Assembly (NCBI RefSeq): GCF_008693075.1
Contig: NZ_VXKJ01000037.1
Coordinates: 62,001 to 126,000 of the forward strand
DNA: 64,000 bases
From: Corynebacterium phocae
GTDB taxonomy: Bacteria > Actinomycetota > Actinomycetes > Mycobacteriales > Mycobacteriaceae
Direction: 5' to 3'
The notes beneath the pieces were generated by a model. It worked only from the letters and a program-made list of their open reading frames with translations. It searched no databases and was not told where the DNA came from. Shown piece after piece: positions 8,966 to 18,245 of the stretch (position 1 is the stretch's first letter; the number at the start of each line of letters is the position of its first letter). A program made the translations under genes and the position numbers.

Positions 8966-9811
8966 ATGGAGTTTGCCAAGGGGCATGGTACGGAAAACGG
9001 CTTTGTCATCATCGAAGATTTTAACGCCAGTAACATCTTGGAACCGCAGCGCGTAGCGGCTTTATGCGACAGGCGTGCCGGGATTGGCGGTGATGGCCTG
9101 TTGCGGGTTGTCCGGGCCGGGGCGTTGGTGGAAGCCGGGGAATTAGCGGAATTATCCGCCGGGATTGCAGCGGATGACTGGTTTATGGACTACCGCAACG
9201 CGGACGGCTCCGTCGCGGAGATGTGCGGTAATGGCACGCGGGTGTTTGCGCACTGGCTGCGCTCACGCGGACTCGTGGACTCTGACGAATTTGTCGTGGG
9301 GACCCGGGCCGGCGCTAAGCCGGTGAGGGTGAGTTCTTTTAATGAGACGGATGCTGAGGTCACCGTGGAGATGGGGCCGGTGGAGGTTACCGGCCTTTCT
9401 ACCGCCGTGATGGGTGGGGTTAAATTCGCCGGTCTGGCAGTTGACGTTGGTAATCCTCATCTGGCTGCCGTGATTCCAGGGTTGACCCCAGAGGATCTGG
9501 GGGCTATGGAGTTCGCGGCTCCCCAGTTCGATGGAGAATTTTTCCCCCAGGGGGTCAATGTTGAAGTCTTGACACCGCTGGTTGACGGGGCCACCCACAT
9601 GCGTGTTTTCGAACGCGGCGTGGGGGAGACAAGGTCGTGTGGGACAGGCACGGTGGCTACAGCGGTTGCTGCACTTGCCGATGCCGCCCAACACACAGGT
9701 ACCGTCCAAGTCCGCGTCTCAGGGGGACAGGTTGAGGTAGAAATTCGCGAGGATGGAACTAGCCTTACCGGGCCGTCCAAGATCGTGGCAGTCGGGCAGA
9801 CCAGCCTGTAG
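8966..9811 (+). CDS. dapF: Diaminopimelate epimerase DapF
   Basis: Converts LL-diaminopimelate to the meso form, needed for lysine and for the meso-DAP peptidoglycan of corynebacteria. The 281-residue protein has both catalytic cysteines, C87 in CGNGTR and C225 in SCGTGT, and the paired DapF domains with pseudo-twofold symmetry (N-terminal 'RRAGIGGDG', C-terminal '[11 protein letters not shown]'). ATG at 8966 follows a strong GGAGGA; an upstream in-frame extension overlaps miaA and is not used. It closes the 7431-miaA-dapF operon; the next gene is convergent. Length is normal for the family. Confidence 0.95.
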   Translation: MEFAKGHGTENGFVIIEDFNASNILEPQRVAALCDRRAGIGGDGLLRVVRAGALVEAGELAELSAGIAADDWFMDYRNADGSVAEMCGNGTRVFAHWLRSRGLVDSDEFVVGTRAGAKPVRVSSFNETDAEVTVEMGPVEVTGLSTAVMGGVKFAGLAVDVGNPHLAAVIPGLTPEDLGAMEFAAPQFDGEFFPQGVNVEVLTPLVDGATHMRVFERGVGETRSCGTGTVATAVAALADAAQHTGTVQVRVSGGQVEVEIREDGTSLTGPSKIVAVGQTSL

Positions 9812-9871
9812 GACGTTCGGCCCTCCCAGGGGCACGATTGCTGGCCGCCGGACCCTTCCGTGCGAGGAACG

Positions 9872-10414
9872 CTAGGAAGGCCCCTTGGAGTTATAGTCGG
9901 TGCCTAGCGCCTTGGCCGCACGCCTGGCGCGCATCCAGCTCTCCCGCAGATCATCGGCGCGTTGATCCGTGACGTTGAGCAGTTTTTCCAATTGCGAAGG
10001 CGTCAGAGTGGGGTCCGCCAGCCGGGCGGGCAGCCTATTGAGGTACCTGGCCGCGGACGTGTACTGGTGGTGGAAATCCTCGATTTCGGGGTTTACCACG
10101 TCCAGATCTAGGAGGGCTGGGCGATGGAGCGTTCTGTCAGCTAGCGCCTCCGCCGAGGGGGAGGTTTCAAACCTTTCGAAATCCTCCATGACATCGCGGA
10201 GATCTTCAGCAGAAAGTTGAATTGAGGTTCGCAATGCCGCTTCTTCCGAGGCAGCCGGGCGTGCCGTGGCCATCAGCCACACCGCAGCAGCCAAGAAGAT
10301 CGAGATGATAACACCCGGGACCTTGAGCAATAGCACCAAGGCCACGCAGGCAACGAAGGTTAGAACAACGGACAGCGTTAGCCGCACCTGGTGTGAAGAT
10401 AGCCCGAAACCCAT
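9872..10414 (-). CDS. Conserved membrane-anchored protein of unknown function
   Basis: The 180-residue protein has two closely spaced hydrophobic segments near its N-terminus (about 11-30 and 33-50, 'VVLTFVACVALVLLLKVPG' and 'IISIFLAAAVWLMAT'), then a soluble helical region with 'EDLRDVMEDFERFETSP' and a C-terminal 'LRESWMRARRAAKALGTDYN'. GAGGAGGTAACA upstream of ATG 10414 is an excellent ribosome-binding site. It is convergent with dapF. I do not recognise a family with a known function; equivalents occur at this position in other corynebacteria. Confidence 0.7.
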   Translation of the reverse strand: MGFGLSSHQVRLTLSVVLTFVACVALVLLLKVPGVIISIFLAAAVWLMATARPAASEEAALRTSIQLSAEDLRDVMEDFERFETSPSAEALADRTLHRPALLDLDVVNPEIEDFHHQYTSAARYLNRLPARLADPTLTPSQLEKLLNVTDQRADDLRESWMRARRAAKALGTDYNSKGPS

Positions 10415-10529
10415 TGTTACCTCCTCTGGTCTTCTCTAAGTGCGTGTTGTCCTTGGGAACGAATGTGTAAAGAGCTTTGTGAAACGGCAGTTGCCAACTG
10501 TTTGTGCCACAGTAGCTTAAACTTGCTAA

Positions 10530-11315
10530 CTAGTGGCCACCGCAGCCACAACCGCCGCTTCCGCAGCCACCCCCGGAACCACAACCGCCACTGGGTAGGG
10601 CCACGGCCGCTACCACGAGGGCCGAACCGGATAGTACCGCACCCGGCTCGGGTAGTTCACCACCTAGGGTGTCTGCGGCTAGGCACAGGTCGAAGGGTAG
10701 AATGCCGTCCATCACGGCGTGGATGAACTTCTCACCCGTGAGCTGGTTGTGACGCCAGTTGGCCTCCACCACGCGGGCGGCAAAGTTACCGGCGGCGGTA
10801 GGGGTTTCCGGGGAATTGTTGTCAACTATTTCCGCACCAGGGGAAGTGAAAAACTCCGGGAAACTGCCGTGGGACTGTTCGTAATCTTCAGCCGAGGGGT
10901 AGGAAGAAATGTCCAAACCCATAGCGCTGATATTGACTTCCTGCCACTGCTGCGTACCTTCTTCGGCTAGCAGCGGTCCTTGGGCCAGGTTGGCGGTGAG
11001 GTGAAGCTTGGACTTGCCAAAGGGATCGATTACGTCCACGAAAGCTAGGACGTCGTTGAGCATATCGATGTGGGCAAACGCTTTGGTCACACCGTCGAAC
11101 CCGATGAAAGTGGCAAAAGGTTCTACTGCCAAGATGTTTAGTTGCGCACCGGATGGGTCGCTGAATTGGATGAGTTGGCCGCCGCGAACCTCACCGGTGA
11201 CTGCCAACTGGTTGGTGGAGATGGCGGCTTCAACGGCGTCTTGCCACCGGTCGTATTTAAGTCCTAGAGCTTGCATTTCCGGATGTTGCGTGGCCGTGTT
11301 GTCAACGTTGCCCAT
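10530..11315 (-). CDS. Conserved protein with a Cys/Gly-rich C-terminal tail
   Basis: The 261-residue cytosolic protein has an alpha/beta body (residues 1-235; for example 'GGQLIQFSDPSGAQLNILAV' and 'FATFIGFDG') without recognised catalytic motifs. It ends in a low-complexity tail of about 20 residues in which four cysteines alternate with glycines and serines, finishing CGCGGH. The spacing is of the kind that can bind a metal or become post-translationally modified, but neither is shown. ATG 11315 has AGGAA upstream. It precedes the 9872 gene on the same strand, 115 bp apart. A homologue lies near hflX in other corynebacteria; function unknown. Confidence 0.7.
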   Translation of the reverse strand: MGNVDNTATQHPEMQALGLKYDRWQDAVEAAISTNQLAVTGEVRGGQLIQFSDPSGAQLNILAVEPFATFIGFDGVTKAFAHIDMLNDVLAFVDVIDPFGKSKLHLTANLAQGPLLAEEGTQQWQEVNISAMGLDISSYPSAEDYEQSHGSFPEFFTSPGAEIVDNNSPETPTAAGNFAARVVEANWRHNQLTGEKFIHAVMDGILPFDLCLAADTLGGELPEPGAVLSGSALVVAAVALPSGGCGSGGGCGSGGCGCGGH

Positions 11316-11553
11316 GGGAATAATTCCTAGCTATCTAGTCGGAAGTTTACTTATACCTCCAACCCTATAGGCTAAGTGTAAATTCCCACAATCTGAAAGA
11401 ACTTGTGAAACGAAGTTAAATCTCCGACCATCGGTGGGAAACTTGCCCCCGGGTTCCGCTCTTGCGCAGCGGTAATGTCTGTATAACGGTTTGTAAGCTG
11501 TGGGCGAAAATATTGGCGGTTTAGTGCCATCGCGTGGAACAATAGGTCAGTAT

Positions 11554-13224
11554 ATGACAGATAAGAATTCACAATCGCATGACGAATTGTTGGCTCACGC
11601 ATTCCGTGACAGCCAGGCAGAGCCTTCCTCGAAAGAAGCTAACAGCAGTGACGGTGCTGCGGGCGGAGAAGGCCGAACTACACTAGATTCACTTAACCCC
11701 ACCATAGGTGAGCTCGAACTTGCCGAGCGCAACGCCTTCCGCCGGGTGACCAGCTCAACCTCCATCCGCGCAGAGGACACCACCGATGGCTACGAGGTGG
11801 AGTACCGAAAGCTCCGCCTCGAGCAGGTCATCCTGGTCGGTATCTGGACCGAGGGGACCGCCGCCGAGCTTGAAGCTGACATGGCAGAGCTGGTGCAGCT
11901 TACTGAGACCGCCGGAGCGGAAGTCGTGGAGTCGCTCTACCAGAAGCGGGATAAACCAGACCCGGCCACCTACATCGGCCGCGGTAAGGTTAGTGAGCTC
12001 AAAGAAGCCGTGGCCTCCACAGGCGCTGACACCGTCATTTGTGACGGCGAACTCCAGCCCGGTCAATTAACCGCCCTGGAACGCGAGCTGGATACCAAGG
12101 TGATTGATAGGACCATGCTGATCCTGGATATCTTCGCGCAACACGCAAAATCCAAAGAAGGTAAAGCGCAGGTCTCACTGGCTCAGCTTGAGTACCTGTA
12201 CACCCATACCCGTGGTTGGGGAGGAAGTCTCTCCCGTCAGGGCGGTGGCCGCGCTGGTTCCAACGGCGGCGTTGGTCTCCGTGGTCCCGGTGAGACCAAG
12301 ATCGAGACGGACCGGAGGCGTATCCGCACTGAGATGGCACGGTTGCGCAAGGAACTGCGCGGGATGAAGACTGCCCGCGATATCAAGCGTTCGCGGCGCG
12401 ACAACTCCGCTATCCCGCAGATTGCCATCGCCGGCTATACCAACGCTGGAAAGTCCTCGCTCATCAACGCGATGACGGGTGCCGGCGTGCTGGTAGAAAA
12501 CGCACTCTTTGCCACCTTGGATCCCACTACCCGCCGCGCGGAGCTGGGCGACGGGCGCAGCGTAGTATTTTCCGACACCGTAGGCTTCGTGCGCCACCTG
12601 CCCACCCAGTTGGTGGAGGCCTTCAAGTCAACCTTAGAAGAGGTACTGGGAGCGGATCTGATGCTCCACGTAGTCGACGGTTCAGATCCTTTCCCGCTCA
12701 AACAAATCGACGCCGTGAACAAGGTCATTTATGACATTGTCAAAGAAACTGAGCAGCAGGCACCACCAGAGATAATCGTCATTAATAAAATTGATGAGGC
12801 GGATCCCCTCGTCCTGGCAGAGATCCGACACGTATTGGACCGCGATAATGTGGTGTACGTTTCCGCTAAGACCGGTGAGGGAATTGACGAGCTCACCGCC
12901 CGGATCGAGCTTTTCCTTAATTCCCGCGACAGACACGTTGAACTACTGGTGCCTTTTGACAGAGGTGAGGTAGTCTCGCGGGTACACCGCCTAGGGACTG
13001 TGAGGTCGGAGGAATATGTGGGCGAAGGCACCAAGCTCGACGTTCGGTTGCCCGAGTCGCTAGTGGCGGAGCTGGAGCAATTTATCGTCACAGACCTCGC
13101 TAACGAACCAGAAGAGCAGTTGGTCCAAGAATTGCCACCGGAATTACAGCACGAGACCGCGCCGGAACCAACTCAAGAGTTCCCACCTGCACCGCAGGCC
13201 GGCGAAAATCGTTACAACGCGTAG
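11554..13224 (+). CDS. hflX: GTPase HflX
   Basis: Ribosome-associated GTPase that splits stalled or heat-damaged 70S ribosomes. From ATG 11554 the 556-residue protein has an N-terminal HflX domain with the glycine-rich nucleotide region (GGGRAGSNGGVGLRGPGETK, about 230-249), then the G domain with G1 GYTNAGKS (294-301), G2 DPTTRR, G3 DTVGF (341-345), G4 NKID (411-414) and G5 SAKTGEG. An acidic/Pro tail follows. The frame is open back to 11500, but conservation and a small AGG before 11554 favour the later start. It stands alone between a divergent gene and a strong terminator. Confidence 0.93.
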   Translation: MTDKNSQSHDELLAHAFRDSQAEPSSKEANSSDGAAGGEGRTTLDSLNPTIGELELAERNAFRRVTSSTSIRAEDTTDGYEVEYRKLRLEQVILVGIWTEGTAAELEADMAELVQLTETAGAEVVESLYQKRDKPDPATYIGRGKVSELKEAVASTGADTVICDGELQPGQLTALERELDTKVIDRTMLILDIFAQHAKSKEGKAQVSLAQLEYLYTHTRGWGGSLSRQGGGRAGSNGGVGLRGPGETKIETDRRRIRTEMARLRKELRGMKTARDIKRSRRDNSAIPQIAIAGYTNAGKSSLINAMTGAGVLVENALFATLDPTTRRAELGDGRSVVFSDTVGFVRHLPTQLVEAFKSTLEEVLGADLMLHVVDGSDPFPLKQIDAVNKVIYDIVKETEQQAPPEIIVINKIDEADPLVLAEIRHVLDRDNVVYVSAKTGEGIDELTARIELFLNSRDRHVELLVPFDRGEVVSRVHRLGTVRSEEYVGEGTKLDVRLPESLVAELEQFIVTDLANEPEEQLVQELPPELQHETAPEPTQEFPPAPQAGENRYNA

Positions 13225-13249
13225 GTAAATGGAGCCCCTTGTCCTCCCC

Positions 13250-13293
13250 AGCTGCACCGGCTCCGGCACTTGCGCCGAGCCGGTGCAGCTTTG
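13250..13293 (+). terminator. Intrinsic terminator of hflX
   Basis: A 14-bp perfect stem, AGCTGCACCGGCTC pairing with GAGCCGGTGCAGCT across a 13-base loop, is followed by a short TTTG. It starts 26 bp after the hflX stop. Confidence 0.8.
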
Positions 13294-13336
13294 CGGGCGG
13301 CTTTGTTCTTCATTTCCCAAACGTCGGTTGGTCAGT

Positions 13337-13342
13337 GATAAT
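13337..13342 (+). promoter_or_regulatory. -10 box for the NCS2 permease gene (probably leaderless)
   Basis: TGATAAT (hexamer GATAAT at 13337-13342) ends eight bases before the GTG start at 13351, and there is no Shine-Dalgarno sequence. This predicts a leaderless transcript beginning at or next to the GTG. Confidence 0.5.
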
Positions 13343-13350
13343 GAAACCTT

Positions 13351-14640
13351 GTGAGTAAAATAATTGGATGGACCGTCCACGGCGACGGCCGAAAAATCGC
13401 CCCTGGGGCGGTAGTAGCGCCTGAAGAACGGCTGAGTTGGCCGCGCACGGTGGGCATCGGCATGCAACACGTGGTGGCTATGTTCGGTGCCACTTTGCTG
13501 GTGCCAACCCTGACCGGTTTTCCGGTAAATACGACGCTGTTATTCTCGGGTCTGGGAACCATCATATTCCTACTGATAACCCGCAATAGGCTGCCTTCTT
13601 ACCTGGGCTCATCTTTCGCCTTCATCGCACCACTAATGGCCTCGCAAAATCAGGGATTTGGCGCTCAAACCGGATCTATCCTGGTCACCGGCCTAGCATT
13701 GGTGCTGATTGGATTCATAGTCAAGGCCGCCGGCCGCAAAGTTATTGACGCGGTGATGCCACCCACAGTTACCGGTGCCATCGTGGCACTCATCGGCTTG
13801 AACCTAGCACCCGCCGCGACCACCAACTTTCAATCTCAGCCCCTAATAGCGACGGTAACTATGGTGACTATTGTCCTGGCTACTATCGCCGGGCGCGGAA
13901 TGATTGCCCGGTTAGGAATCCTGATCGGCGTAGTTGTGGGCTGGGTCTTTGCCGCCATAACCGGGAACCTAGGGGAAGGCGCGGCGCAGGCAATCGACGA
14001 AGCTGACTGGCTAGGATTACCGGAGTTTAATACCCCCGAGTTTAATCTCTCCGCCATAGCCGTAGCACTACCCGTTCTAGTGGTACTTATCGCCGAGAAC
14101 GTGGGCCACGTCAAGGCAGTTTCCGAGATGACCAAGCGGGACTTGGATGACCTAGCCGGTGACGCCCTGGTAGCTGACGGAATTGCCACGGCGCTGGCTG
14201 GCGGGTTTGGCGGTTCAGGGACTACCACCTACGCCGAGAACATTGGCGTGATGGCCGCCACCCGGGTGTACTCGACCGCAGCGTACTGGGTTGCCGCCGG
14301 TTTTGCGATTGCGCTAGCCTTTGTTCCCAAATTTGGTGCACTGATTTTCACTATCCCCACAGGCGTCCTAGGCGGGGCAACCATGGTGCTGTACGGATTA
14401 ATCGGAATGTTAGGTATCCGGATCTGGCTCGATAACAAGGTCAATTTCAATAATCCTGTCAACCTCACCTGCGCCGCCGTGGCTCTGGTGGCCGGTATCG
14501 GCAATCTGACGTTAACCCTGGGGAGTGTAGCTTTAGAGGGGATCGCCTGGGGCTCAGTAGGCGTCATCGTTGCCTATCCGGCGGCTACCTGGCTCTACGG
14601 ACACCTGGGAGAGGGCGCCGGTACACATCGGGCCTCCTAG
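13351..14640 (+). CDS. uraA: NCS2-family uracil/xanthine permease
   Basis: Membrane nucleobase:proton symporter of the nucleobase-ascorbate transporter (NCS2) family, 429 residues with 12-14 hydrophobic segments. Diagnostic stretches are 'QHVVAMFGATLLVPTLTGF' near residues 32-50, 'AENVGHVKAVSEMTKRDLDD' (the central substrate-binding region with a conserved Glu and His) and 'GGSGTTTYAENIGVMAATRV', the NAT signature zone. The 'ENVG/TTYAENIG' pattern favours uracil over xanthine, but specificity is inferred. Start is a GTG without leader. The gene lies directly after hflX, as in C. glutamicum, and is followed by an unrelated ABC permease. Confidence 0.85.
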   Translation: MSKIIGWTVHGDGRKIAPGAVVAPEERLSWPRTVGIGMQHVVAMFGATLLVPTLTGFPVNTTLLFSGLGTIIFLLITRNRLPSYLGSSFAFIAPLMASQNQGFGAQTGSILVTGLALVLIGFIVKAAGRKVIDAVMPPTVTGAIVALIGLNLAPAATTNFQSQPLIATVTMVTIVLATIAGRGMIARLGILIGVVVGWVFAAITGNLGEGAAQAIDEADWLGLPEFNTPEFNLSAIAVALPVLVVLIAENVGHVKAVSEMTKRDLDDLAGDALVADGIATALAGGFGGSGTTTYAENIGVMAATRVYSTAAYWVAAGFAIALAFVPKFGALIFTIPTGVLGGATMVLYGLIGMLGIRIWLDNKVNFNNPVNLTCAAVALVAGIGNLTLTLGSVALEGIAWGSVGVIVAYPAATWLYGHLGEGAGTHRAS

Positions 14641-14768
14641 ATTTCGAGACTCCTCCCTATCCGGGTGGCCTGTTAGAATTGAATTAGCTAGCCCTATACC
14701 GCGCATCTTCGAAAGCTGAGCGCGTCCGGTAAGTCAAAAGTGCACAACACCACCCCCGGAGGCCCCAC

Positions 14769-17438
14769 ATGGGTAGACACAGCGCGGTAGCTCAGCGGAG
14801 TGCCGCGCCGTGGCGGAAAAGCGCACAAACCTTGCACCGACTTAGCTGGCGCACAGTACTGGCCAACAAGCTGCGCCTTTCACTTACCGTCCTAGCAGTG
14901 TTACTAGGTACCTCCTTCGTGGCAGGGTCCATGATGTTTACCAACTCCTTGGGGAAAATCTTTGACTCCGCAGTCGAAGATGTATTCGTTGGCGTTGACG
15001 TGGTCATGCACTCCAACCGGATTGCCGGCGCTAGCGCCGACTTGTTCAGCCCCGGTGCTGGTACCTCCGGAGTGGGTGGAGTGGATGCGACGATTGTCCA
15101 AACCTTGCGCGCAGATCCCCATGTTTCCGGGGTTGCGGTGCAGGGGGCTACCGCAATTGTGGTAGCCGATGATGAGCGCAAACCTTTCCAGACCGGAGCC
15201 AATATATCTTCCATCGCGCCGTGGTATGACGCGGAGCAGGCGGTGGGGCCCGGAAACGTCATTGTTGAGGGCGCAGCCCCTACCGGAAACGGGGTGGTGG
15301 TCAACCGCAAAGCGGCAGAAATCTACGAAGTGGCGGTAGGCGACACCCTAGTTGCGGTAGATCCAAGTTCCCAGCAGGAGTACGTGGTACAGGGCATCTA
15401 CCAGCCCGGGGCCAGCGCAGCAGACTTGAGTCAAGGCGTGTTACTACTGCAAGCAGAAGGCACATACATTGATACCTACGCCACCGGTGGGTACATCCCC
15501 GCAGTACTAATTGGAGGAAGTGACTTAAAGCAACAGCGCCTCACTGCCTACCTGGTTCATACCTACCCCCAGTTTGGATATAGCTCGGCGCAGAAGCTGG
15601 CTGAGAGCTTTAATGAAAACTTCTCCCAGGCGCTGAGCTTTGTCAATTACTTCCTCGTAGCTTTCGCCCTCATCGCCTTGCTGGTGGGGTCATTTATCAT
15701 CGCCAACACTTTTGCCATGATTGTGGCGCAACGCCGGGAAGAATTCGGCTTGCTACGGGCTGTGGGCTGCTCGCGCACTCAGTTGACGGTCTCCGTGATG
15801 ATCGAGTCAATATTGGTGGCAGTGGTGGGCTCAGCGCTGGGAATCCTAGGCGGGATGGCCTTGGTGCACATTATTCAAGGTGCCTTGGGGGCGTTGGGCA
15901 TGCCCATTGCAGTAGGAACCATTGGGCTCAACACTAAGTCCGTAGCTTTCCCGCTTTTCCTGGGCATAGTAGTGACAGTTATTAGCGCTTGGGCTCCGGC
16001 GCGACGGGCGGGTGCCGTAAAACCAGTGGAGGCCATGCGTACCACGGAAAGTAGCACCCAACCCTCCTTAAAATTGCGCACCCTGGTTGGAGTAGCGTTC
16101 ATTGCCGTGGGTAGTGTGGCCGCGCTGTGGGCAGCGTTGGTCTCCCCGGAGGACCTGACCACCAAGCCCCGCGCCATCGGAGTCGGGATAGCTGCCTTCG
16201 CCATAATAGGGGGAGTGTTCATGGCCTCGCCGGGATTTTCGATTCCGGTAATAGGATTTTTGGGTAAGTTCGTGGCCAGGCCCTTTGGGCCCATGGGGCG
16301 GCTAGCTGCTACCAATTCCCGCCGCAACCCCAAGCGTACTGCCACCACCGCCTTCGCGCTGACGCTGGGCATGGCGCTGGTCACCGCGATAGGCATGCTG
16401 AGTGCCTCCATGCGCGATAGCATTGAGGACCTGGTGGAGTCAGAAATCGTGGCGGATTTTATTTTGCAAGGCCCTTCCACCAACGGCTTCCCCATCCCCA
16501 CCAACGCCTTGACTGATGTGCGCGAGGACCCTCTGGTGGATGTTGCGGTAGCGTTTTCCTTCGCTAAAGTCTCGCTTAGCCCAGAGTTGGAAGGGCTGGA
16601 CTCCCTGCGAGGGTTTCCGGTCACTTTCAGCGCGGACAGGGACGTATCCCGGGTGCTCAAAATACAAGACCCACGCGGCGACTTCAATCTAGGCCAGCCC
16701 AATACGTTCATTGCTCGCAATTCCTACGCGGAAAAAATGGGCTGGAAAATTGGCGACACCATTCCGGTCTATGACCTAGACGGCGCAGAGATTAATACAG
16801 CAAAGCTCATTGGTACGCACGGAGAAAACCGGATTCTGAAAGATTTCACCCTCTCTACCGCTACCATCGTGGGAACCCCGGCCTATGAAAATGACAACCT
16901 GTTCCGGATTGTGGTGGTGGGCAACCAAGAGGTCGCCCAGGAGGAACTCCGTGAGAGTCTGGAGCAGGCAGTGGAAAAATACCTTGTGGTTAGGGTACAA
17001 AACTCCAGTGAATACGCCGGCAGTGTAGCTAGCTTGATTAATCAGATGCTCTACATCCTCTACGCACTACTGGCGCTGAGTGTTATCGTGGCCGTGCTGG
17101 GGATCGTCAACACCCTAGCGCTCAACGTTATTGAACGGCGACAAGAAATTGGCATGCTCCGGGTGGTTGGAACTAAGCGCAACCAGATCCGTCTGTTGAT
17201 CATTATTGAGAGCGTGCAGATTGCTCTCTACGGTGCCATCATAGGGGTGATCGTGGGGCTAGGCCTGGGTTGGGCCTTCCTCAAGGTGTTGGGCTCCCAA
17301 GGCCTGGACGTCATCTCCGTGCCCTACCTGGTGATAGCCCTCATCATGGTGGGATCTGGATTCGTGGGAGTCCTAGCAGCGCTGTGGCCAGCGCAGAAAG
17401 CCAGCAGGACGCCGCCCTTGGACGCAATTTCCAGCTAG
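14769..17438 (+). CDS. Large MacB/FtsX-type ABC transporter permease
   Basis: The 889-residue membrane protein has the duplicated LolCE/MacB layout: a first transmembrane helix near 30-55, a MacB-type extracytoplasmic domain (about 60-285), three helices of an FtsX domain (about 290-420, with 'EEFGLLRAVGCSRTQL'), linking helices (440-510), a second 'NSRRNPKRTATTAFAL' helix, a second extracytoplasmic domain (about 550-760) and a last FtsX domain with 'RRQEIGMLRVVGTKRNQ'. Such proteins move lipids, lipoproteins or peptides with a separate ATPase, but none is encoded here. GGAGG precedes ATG 14769; TAGAAT near 14673 is a likely -10 box. Confidence 0.85.
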   Translation: MGRHSAVAQRSAAPWRKSAQTLHRLSWRTVLANKLRLSLTVLAVLLGTSFVAGSMMFTNSLGKIFDSAVEDVFVGVDVVMHSNRIAGASADLFSPGAGTSGVGGVDATIVQTLRADPHVSGVAVQGATAIVVADDERKPFQTGANISSIAPWYDAEQAVGPGNVIVEGAAPTGNGVVVNRKAAEIYEVAVGDTLVAVDPSSQQEYVVQGIYQPGASAADLSQGVLLLQAEGTYIDTYATGGYIPAVLIGGSDLKQQRLTAYLVHTYPQFGYSSAQKLAESFNENFSQALSFVNYFLVAFALIALLVGSFIIANTFAMIVAQRREEFGLLRAVGCSRTQLTVSVMIESILVAVVGSALGILGGMALVHIIQGALGALGMPIAVGTIGLNTKSVAFPLFLGIVVTVISAWAPARRAGAVKPVEAMRTTESSTQPSLKLRTLVGVAFIAVGSVAALWAALVSPEDLTTKPRAIGVGIAAFAIIGGVFMASPGFSIPVIGFLGKFVARPFGPMGRLAATNSRRNPKRTATTAFALTLGMALVTAIGMLSASMRDSIEDLVESEIVADFILQGPSTNGFPIPTNALTDVREDPLVDVAVAFSFAKVSLSPELEGLDSLRGFPVTFSADRDVSRVLKIQDPRGDFNLGQPNTFIARNSYAEKMGWKIGDTIPVYDLDGAEINTAKLIGTHGENRILKDFTLSTATIVGTPAYENDNLFRIVVVGNQEVAQEELRESLEQAVEKYLVVRVQNSSEYAGSVASLINQMLYILYALLALSVIVAVLGIVNTLALNVIERRQEIGMLRVVGTKRNQIRLLIIIESVQIALYGAIIGVIVGLGLGWAFLKVLGSQGLDVISVPYLVIALIMVGSGFVGVLAALWPAQKASRTPPLDAISS

Positions 17439-17664
17439 GAGCTTGTGCCGCGCACGGGAAGATACGGGCGCGCAGGGCAGGGAGGGTGGTTCCCGCGGCC
17501 CCGTGCGGCCTAGGGGGGGGCTCAGATAGCACCTGGGAGCCCCTGGTGCGTTACCGGGCATTCACCCCGGAACAAGCAACGGGGGGCAAGAAAATCCCCG
17601 TACACCCCACCTTTTTCAAGGTAGTTAGTACGGGGTTAGCCCACAACCAGGGGCCGTCTTGAGC
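17439..17664. other. Convergent gap between the ABC permease and ptsH
   Basis: GC-rich 226-bp gap holding the ptsH terminator on the minus strand (17591-17635). No gene, RNA or clear plus-strand terminator is visible; a G9 run occurs near 17511. Confidence 0.5.
17591..17635 (-). terminator. Intrinsic terminator of ptsH
   Basis: Read on the minus strand, CCCCGTA pairs with TACGGGG around an inner hairpin (ACCTTGAAAAAGGT), followed by ATTTTC. It lies about 30 bp past the ptsH stop. Confidence 0.7.
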
Positions 17665-17934
17665 TTAGGCGTCCAGGTCGGATTCGATCAGAGCCGCAAT
17701 TTTCTCCACAGCTTCAGCGTTTTCGGAGGTAACGGTGACCTCATCGCCCTGCTCAGCACCAAGTGCCATGATCATGAGGGAAGAGGCTGCATCGGTTTCG
17801 TCGTCATCATCCTCATTTCCGGCCAGGGTGAGCAAAATGTCTTCGTCGTACTCACCGGCAGCATCTGCGATAACAGAGGCAGGACGAGCGTGGAGACCTA
17901 CGGAAGAGCCAACTTTTACAGTTTTGGAAGCCAT
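17665..17934 (-). CDS. ptsH: Phosphocarrier protein HPr
   Basis: Cytosolic phosphocarrier of the sugar phosphotransferase system; it accepts phosphate from Enzyme I on His15 and passes it to sugar-specific EIIA domains. The 89 residues start MASKTVKVGSSVGLHARPAS, placing the active histidine at 15 in GLHARPAS; 'ASSLMIMALGAEQGD' covers the usual Ser46 region. The insertion DDDDETDA makes this HPr unusually acidic. AAAGGAA precedes the ATG at 17934. In C. glutamicum the fructose EII gene ptsF lies immediately upstream; here there is only a 311-bp gap before pfkB. Confidence 0.93.
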   Translation of the reverse strand: MASKTVKVGSSVGLHARPASVIADAAGEYDEDILLTLAGNEDDDDETDAASSLMIMALGAEQGDEVTVTSENAEAVEKIAALIESDLDA

Positions 17935-18245
17935 AATTTACAAGTTCCTTTCGTCTTTAAAAAAGACATGTGATGATTATTCTCCTCCATTGTACGCATC
18001 TGCAGCAGCAATCCCGTGAGAGGGGCGATTAAAAATCGGACACGCTTGCACGCCCGGTAACCCGCGACCGGTGTACAGCGAAAACGCCGGTACTTATTCC
18101 ACTGAGTGGGATCTTCGCGTGGCGGTGCCTACCCCCATATGTGGAGTAGTGAAAGCTACTCCTGGTAGGGATGGTTTCTTCGACCGTTTAGGAGAGGGTG
18201 AAAAATTCCCCAGTCGGGGAGCACCGTACGCGCCCCTAAGCGTTC
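17935..18245. other. Gap between pfkB and ptsH where ptsF would be expected
   Basis: The 311 bp hold the pfkB terminator (18200-18220) and must hold a ptsH promoter. No reading frame resembling a fructose EII is visible in any frame, so if ptsF was once here it has been removed cleanly. Confidence 0.6.
18200..18220 (-). terminator. Intrinsic terminator of pfkB
   Basis: On the minus strand TCCCC-GACT-GGGGA is followed by ATTTTTC. It lies about 25 bp after the pfkB stop and separates pfkB from ptsH transcription. Confidence 0.75.
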
